From Thermoplasmata archaeon (lineage in GTDB: Archaea > Thermoplasmatota > Thermoplasmata > Thermoplasmatales > Thermoplasmataceae): DNA of 17,923 bases. Of this stretch, positions 14,500 through 17,923 are shown one piece after another. Below the pieces are notes generated by a model that was not told the DNA's origin, searched no databases, and was given only the letters and a program-made list of their open reading frames with translations. Position 1 is the first letter of the stretch; the number at the start of each line of letters is the position of its first letter. Where the stretch lies: positions 1 through 17,923 of the forward strand of contig JAKBGP010000015.1 of the NCBI GenBank assembly GCA_021833045.1. The letters run 5' to 3'. The position numbers were made by a program, and so were the translations under genes.

Positions 14500-15201
14500 A
14501 TGAAGAATAAAGAATCTGATGATACGAATTCGGTGGATTACATCCCTCCAAACCCACCTTGGGTTGAAATTAATGGCGACCCTGGAAATGGTGGATTCTT
14601 ATCTTTCTATTATTCTGACCCTTATTCTGATGTGCCCGTAAGAAGGATAAGCAGTGAAACGGACAGTAAATCTGATCCAAATATTGAAACTAAAACTTAT
14701 GGGCTCTTCAGTACATGTGAACCCATGATGCGATCATCGATCGTTAATGAAAAATTGAAGTATTTGCTCTTCTGCACAAGAAGGGAAAAGACAAGGGTAC
14801 TGACAGGCTATTATGAACTGAAATGGTATACTGTCGGCCCGACCATAAAAGGATATGCCATGAAAAATGGGCATGCTAAAAATGATTATATTCTAGCTGC
14901 TGCTAGAGCAAGGTTTGTTGACCCCGGCTTTGTCCTCTCTGAACTAACTGGTTATCTAGAAGGAACTGATCTTTCAACTCGGTTTAGAACCTTCCACAGG
15001 CTTAGCCCGAAGGTAACAATAAAACTAATTTCGCTTTTAGATCATACAGAAGATATGACTGCAAAATACCTAACGGAAATAAAGCGGCTTGAAAATGAAA
15101 ATCTAAAAAGTGTTGGTTATACTTACCCGAATTGGAAAAAAACATCTTCATTTTCATGGAATGACGCTGGAAAGTATTTGGGAAAAAGTGATAAGTCATG
15201 A
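14500..15201 (+). CDS. Unknown protein in the SLATT-TIR operon
   Basis: 233 residues; family not recognised. The first 60 residues are polar and proline-rich. Residues about 65-150 are strand-rich (TYGLFSTCEPMMR, LKYLLFCTRREKTRVLTGYY, WYTVG, GYAMKNGHAKNDYILAAARARF) and look like a compact beta-barrel domain of the PUA/EVE kind, but this is only an impression. The rest is helical. ATG at 14500 with a good GGGGAGATGAT ribosome site. Its TGA overlaps the ATG of the zinc-ribbon ORF. By position it belongs to the same TIR/SLATT operon and might bind a modified base, nucleotide or nucleic acid. Confidence 0.65.
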   Translation: MKNKESDDTNSVDYIPPNPPWVEINGDPGNGGFLSFYYSDPYSDVPVRRISSETDSKSDPNIETKTYGLFSTCEPMMRSSIVNEKLKYLLFCTRREKTRVLTGYYELKWYTVGPTIKGYAMKNGHAKNDYILAAARARFVDPGFVLSELTGYLEGTDLSTRFRTFHRLSPKVTIKLISLLDHTEDMTAKYLTEIKRLENENLKSVGYTYPNWKKTSSFSWNDAGKYLGKSDKS

Positions 15202-15320
15202 AATATATATGTGAAAACTGCAACTATACATTCACGAGTGGAGCGCTCTTGAAGCTGTGCCCAAATTGCGGAAGTATAGGTACTATTGTAAAAGATACCT
15301 CTCCAAATGGTCCTCGATAA
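15198..15320 (+). CDS. 40-residue zinc-ribbon protein
   Basis: Short ORF below usual cut-offs: ATG at 15198 overlapping the TGA of the upstream gene (ATGA), stop TAA at 15318-15320. The product starts MKYICENCNYTF, with C5-x2-C8 and then C21-P-N-C24-G, a textbook rubredoxin-like or C4 zinc ribbon. Four-cysteine spacing plus start-stop coupling makes it very likely real. It may have been part of a larger protein or act as a small zinc-binding partner of the unknown 233-residue protein. It is the last gene of the operon that begins with the UDG. Confidence 0.75.
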   Translation: MKYICENCNYTFTSGALLKLCPNCGSIGTIVKDTSPNGPR

Positions 15321-15341
15321 CTTTATGGCAGAGTGGTTAGA

Positions 15342-15350
15342 TTCTTTTTT
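15342..15350 (+). terminator. Likely T-rich archaeal terminator of the UDG-to-zinc-ribbon operon
   Basis: TTCTTTTTT lies 21 bases after the zinc-ribbon stop and is followed by TAATATTAGTTTT. Archaeal RNA polymerase typically terminates on such T-tracts. The remaining bases to 15515 are AT-rich and show no gene. Confidence 0.5.
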
Positions 15351-15515
15351 AATATTAGTTTTGGATTTGTAGGGTTAATTTCCTCTATTTAGCCCAAAGG
15401 ACTTCTGTTTGAAATTAATAGAAAGTTGTATACTTCGCATAATGGATTAATTTATAGTTTGGAAAACGACGATGACAGTTACAAACGAGAACAACTTTAT
15501 TTATAGAACAGTTTC

Positions 15516-16736
15516 TTAATTTCCTTTATTTTTCAATGCAAGTTCAATAATGGAAGCTAGTATTCCCGTTCTCTCAGTTTCAGGCATATTCTCGATCAGT
15601 GCCTTGATCTTTGGATCTATCAAGCCTCTGTTCTCAAGTTCCCTCCGTATGTGTTCTTCCTTCTCCTTGAGTTCAAGCGTCGCTTCAATCGTTAACGGAA
15701 GCCAGCACATACGACAATAGTTTGCATTACTCGGATTGAGTGATCCGCATCTGGCACACTTGATAGGCAGTGGTTCCTTGTTTCCTGATTTCTCAACTTC
15801 GACGCCATAGGCTTTAAGAATCGCCTCATCGGTTTGCTTGCCTGATAAGTGAACATAGGTAGCCATCTGCTTTGTTCCCGGTACCCATCCCATCTGTGCC
15901 TCCAGCGGAGCTTCTGCGACCCTAGAAGCAAGCATGGATGCCCTTGTGTGCCTGAACAGATGAGGATATATCCTTCTCTGGATTCCGGCCCTCTTCAGTA
16001 TCTTGTTTAGCTCCTTGTGAACGTCGTCATAGGTCATAGCCCTTCCCCTTATACTTTCGGATAAATTGCAAAATAACGGGGCACTTAGGTCATTCCTTAA
16101 AGGATGGCCGTCAAGCCATGCCCTCAGGTATGCTATAGAATCGCCTACTATCCTCACTGGACGGGTACCAGTCTTGCCCTCAAATGGAACGTCCAGCACT
16201 GCGCCATAGTTATCAAACTGCACGCTCCTTATCCTCATGAGAAGAAGTTCTCCTATACGGCACCCTGAATCGTAAAGAGTGGAAAAAATTGCCCTGTCCC
16301 TGGAATTGTTGCAGTTGCCTATGATAAGATTCATTTCTTCCCTTGTTATGAGATCAGATTGCTGGATCTTCTGCTTTGGCTGCTTTATCTTGACGCCTTC
16401 AAATAAAGACTCAAACTTTCGCTTAGATAACTTTTTGTGATAGAACTTCTTAAGCATTCTGAGATATGTGACTTTGGTCCACTCCGAATAACCGTCATTC
16501 AACTTTAGCAATATCTTTTTTATGTCATCCTTTGAAGGATCAAGGAACTTGTCAGGAGTCCATCTTGCGGCAACCCTTAGTCGCTGGAAATAGTTTGATC
16601 TCCTTCGTTCGCCAATGTTTTCAAGAAGAAGGTCACCATCGACGAATTCAATTATAGCCTTCTTTACTACTTCAGGCAAAGGCTCTTTTCTAAGCATTTC
16701 CCTTTCGTATTCGACTGATATGTGTGAAAAAGTCAT
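15516..16736 (-). CDS. Tyrosine recombinase / integrase with C-terminal zinc ribbon
   Basis: 406 residues from the chosen start. It has a SAM-like N-terminal DNA-binding region (about 20-120) and a catalytic domain with R160 (SGCRIGELL), K188 (FEGKTGTR), H259-x2-R262 (HLFRH), W284 and nucleophile Y294 (ATYVHLSG). A C4 zinc ribbon follows: C327/C330 and C341/C344 (CARC...CRMC), then a helical tail. It catalyses site-specific recombination and is the probable integrase of the accessory island. The frame is open further upstream to a TTG at 16856 (446 residues), but ATG 16736 is preferred: a TATA box (16758-16767) is centred 26 bases upstream, inside the putative extension, and the extra 40 residues look non-coding. 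It separates the defence genes from chromosome-like genes to the right. Confidence 0.9.
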   Translation of the reverse strand: MTFSHISVEYEREMLRKEPLPEVVKKAIIEFVDGDLLLENIGERRRSNYFQRLRVAARWTPDKFLDPSKDDIKKILLKLNDGYSEWTKVTYLRMLKKFYHKKLSKRKFESLFEGVKIKQPKQKIQQSDLITREEMNLIIGNCNNSRDRAIFSTLYDSGCRIGELLLMRIRSVQFDNYGAVLDVPFEGKTGTRPVRIVGDSIAYLRAWLDGHPLRNDLSAPLFCNLSESIRGRAMTYDDVHKELNKILKRAGIQRRIYPHLFRHTRASMLASRVAEAPLEAQMGWVPGTKQMATYVHLSGKQTDEAILKAYGVEVEKSGNKEPLPIKCARCGSLNPSNANYCRMCWLPLTIEATLELKEKEEHIRRELENRGLIDPKIKALIENMPETERTGILASIIELALKNKGN

Positions 16737-16757
16737 GACAGGACCAAGCAGAGAAAG

Positions 16758-16767
16758 TATATAAATA
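16758..16767 (-). promoter_or_regulatory. TATA box for the integrase
   Basis: On the minus strand this reads TATTTATATA, 22-31 bases before ATG 16736. This is the expected spacing for a leaderless archaeal transcript and the reason for choosing the shorter integrase start. Confidence 0.7.
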
Positions 16768-17013
16768 ATTGGTTGGGATATGAACTTATACTTCAAATCC
16801 CGGCTCGGGCGTTGGAATATAACTTTACGGGCAACTAATTTGTTTATCCGTTTCAAAGGCTTTATATTAACAGGTGCCAGTCATTTTACGAAAATATATT
16901 TATAAAGACATAAGCAAGTGTTGCCCAGTCGTTCATCGCATATGTTCAACCTGTTATGGAATTAGCTTTCGGCTCTACCCCTATTACTTTACAGGGGAAA
17001 AAATGCTTAAGAC
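16768..17013. other. Intergenic region between integrase and HExxH gene
   Basis: No supported gene. TATATTTATAAA (16895-16905) is a strong TATA-like box that could work in either direction. Reading right, a transcript would start near 16928, more than 110 bases before the next gene. A CCCCT...AGGGG hairpin lies at 16978-16997, followed by an A-run. A 24-codon frame from 16957 is too short to support. A small RNA or the integrase attachment site could lie here, but no tRNA-like fold was found. Confidence 0.4.
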
Positions 17014-17021
17014 TTTATAAA
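17014..17021 (+). promoter_or_regulatory. TATA box for the HExxH gene
   Basis: TTTATAAA is centred about 24 bases before the ATG at 17041, which suggests a leaderless transcript starting at or next to the start codon. Confidence 0.65.
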
Positions 17022-17040
17022 CCGTCATAATGTCTGACAG

Positions 17041-17625
17041 ATGGTATTTCTAGATTTATCGCATTACTCTGATACTAAACATATCAAAAGCCTTTTTTCC
17101 GCAACTGAAAAACCTAGCGCAAACATTGGCTCTCTGAATGATAATCTTTTTGTGCCTGCCCTGGACAATGAAATGGATTTCGATAACATATTCAGCATCG
17201 TTAAAAAAACAGTAAAACAGGTAACTGGTAAAAGTCGGGCTGGCCTTGGTCTCGCATTGTCGAACCTTCCAACTGGGCTTGGAGCATTCTGGCAGGTTGG
17301 CGGTAACTACATCGTTATGAACGAAATACTTTTGGATGCCATGAGGCATATTACAAAAAGCACCAGGGAAATGAACTCTTTCATATATGTGATATTAACG
17401 CATGAATATCTTCATTCCGTTGGTTATATCGATGAAGAGGAAGCAAGGATAATGACCCACAAGGTCGCTGAAGCAGCCTTTGGAAAGGATCATCCAGCTT
17501 CGGTCATGAGTGCAGGGGATTTGTGGAGACAATACCCGATCCTGCTTTCACTTGAAGGAGGAGACGGATCTATGCTGAAAATTGTTAGTAAGTTTGATAT
17601 GGACTCAACCTCATATATTGGCTGA
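17041..17625 (+). CDS. Putative zinc metalloprotease-like protein (HExxH)
   Basis: 194 residues. The central motif is H121-E-Y-L-H125 in VILTHEYLHSVGYIDEEEA, followed by an acidic cluster (D131-E134) that may supply the third zinc ligand, as in HExxH-x(n)-E/D metallopeptidases. There is no signal peptide or membrane helix, so it is probably cytosolic. Target and pathway are unknown. The ATG at 17041 is supported by a TATA box 24 bases upstream. An Xaa-Pro peptidase-like gene starts 13 bases after its stop, so the two may be co-transcribed. It lies beyond the integrase and looks like core chromosome. Confidence 0.7.
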   Translation: MVFLDLSHYSDTKHIKSLFSATEKPSANIGSLNDNLFVPALDNEMDFDNIFSIVKKTVKQVTGKSRAGLGLALSNLPTGLGAFWQVGGNYIVMNEILLDAMRHITKSTREMNSFIYVILTHEYLHSVGYIDEEEARIMTHKVAEAAFGKDHPASVMSAGDLWRQYPILLSLEGGDGSMLKIVSKFDMDSTSYIG

Positions 17626-17637
17626 AAATTACCTTTC

Positions 17638-17923
17638 ATGTACCTGGATAAAGCAACTTTTGAGTCAAGATTGAAGAACCTTAGGGTCTTAATGAAAGAG
17701 GCATCAGTGGATTATGTTCTCGTTCCACCCGGGCCTAATTTTTTCTACCTTACGGGAATGATTACAGAATCCATGGAGAGGCTTGCTTTGTTCATAATTG
17801 GCAAAGATTCGCAAGAAGTAGTCTGTCCTGACTTGATGAAACAGCAGGTCATTGAGGAAACTCCAGTGGAAAATATTAAAACCTGGTCCGATGGTGAAGA
17901 TCCATACAATCTTGCAAGCAAGG
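17638..17923 (+). CDS. Xaa-Pro peptidase (M24) N-terminal part, cut by window end
   Basis: The frame is open from ATG 17638 to the edge (95 codons). The visible part reads MYLDKATFESRLKNLRVLM, then ASVDYVLVPPGPNFFYLTGM, the creatinase/prolidase N-terminal domain ('R...l...l....iD.llv....N..YlTGf'), followed by ERLALFIIG. The family cleaves X-Pro dipeptides or N-terminal X-Pro bonds in the cytosol. The catalytic metal-binding domain lies outside the window. It probably forms a short operon with the HExxH gene. Confidence 0.8.
   Translation, partial: MYLDKATFESRLKNLRVLMKEASVDYVLVPPGPNFFYLTGMITESMERLALFIIGKDSQEVVCPDLMKQQVIEETPVENIKTWSDGEDPYNLASK

Noticed and set aside
15324..15346. tRNA-like A-box sequence TGGCAGAGTGGTTAGA next to the integrase
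   Set aside because: No pairing D-stem, anticodon arm or T-arm follows; the sequence runs straight into a T-tract. Not a tRNA, and too short to call an att remnant.
16737..16856. N-terminal extension of the integrase to TTG 16856
   Set aside because: The TATA box for ATG 16736 lies inside it, the start would be TTG without a ribosome site, and the residues do not look like an integrase N-terminus.
16957..17031. 24-codon frame upstream of the HExxH gene
   Set aside because: Short, no motif, and it contains the TATA box of the next gene.

Overview
The window is about 40% GC and reads as archaeal. Several genes have an AT-rich TATA-like box 22-26 bases before the start codon and no leader, other genes carry strong GGAGGTGA-type ribosome sites, and the proteins (family 4 UDG, zinc-ribbon tyrosine recombinase, CARF-wHTH regulator) have archaeal relatives. 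A Thermoplasmatales-like host is my best guess, but no rRNA or universal marker is present to prove it. Almost all of it (about 1-16.9 kb) looks like an accessory, defence-rich island. The right end, after the integrase, looks like ordinary chromosome (a small HExxH protein, then an Xaa-Pro peptidase cut by the window edge).

Layout. 1-114: tail of an unidentified gene. 135-1454 (-): AlbA_2/Schlafen-like protein. 1567-3475: two diverged copies of one cis-acting module, each followed by different genes. The first precedes a 54-residue ORF coupled to a PD-(D/E)XK-like nuclease; the second precedes a two-gene HTH operon. 4550-10949 (-): five tightly packed genes encoding NYN/Zc3h12a-type RNase, CARF-like sensor, SF1 helicase, unknown wHTH-like protein and PLD-family nuclease. 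11035-11829 (+): a divergent CARF-wHTH regulator sharing an 85-bp intergenic region with that operon. 12088-15320 (+): six genes encoding UDG4, MazG-like protein, 4-TM SLATT/DUF4231 protein, ThsB-like TIR protein, an unknown protein and a 40-residue zinc ribbon. 15516-16736 (-): tyrosine integrase with a C-terminal zinc ribbon.

How the genes may work together. The NYN-CARF-helicase-X-PLD operon with its CARF regulator resembles a nucleotide-sensing, nucleic-acid-degrading defence system. It has no Cas gene or CRISPR array beside it, and I do not recognise this five-gene combination as a named system. The second operon pairs a membrane SLATT protein with a Thoeris-type TIR protein and adds a uracil glycosylase and a nucleotide-hydrolase-like protein, which suggests a Thoeris-like system with a membrane effector.

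The most unusual non-coding structure is the pair of modules at 1.6-3.5 kb. They share a scaffold, with core boxes exactly 130 bp apart in both, but their iterons differ (ATGTAAAGTG in one, TTAGTGCAAT in the other) while occupying matching positions and orientations. This looks like two replication origins or control regions of related replicons whose DNA-binding specificity has diverged.
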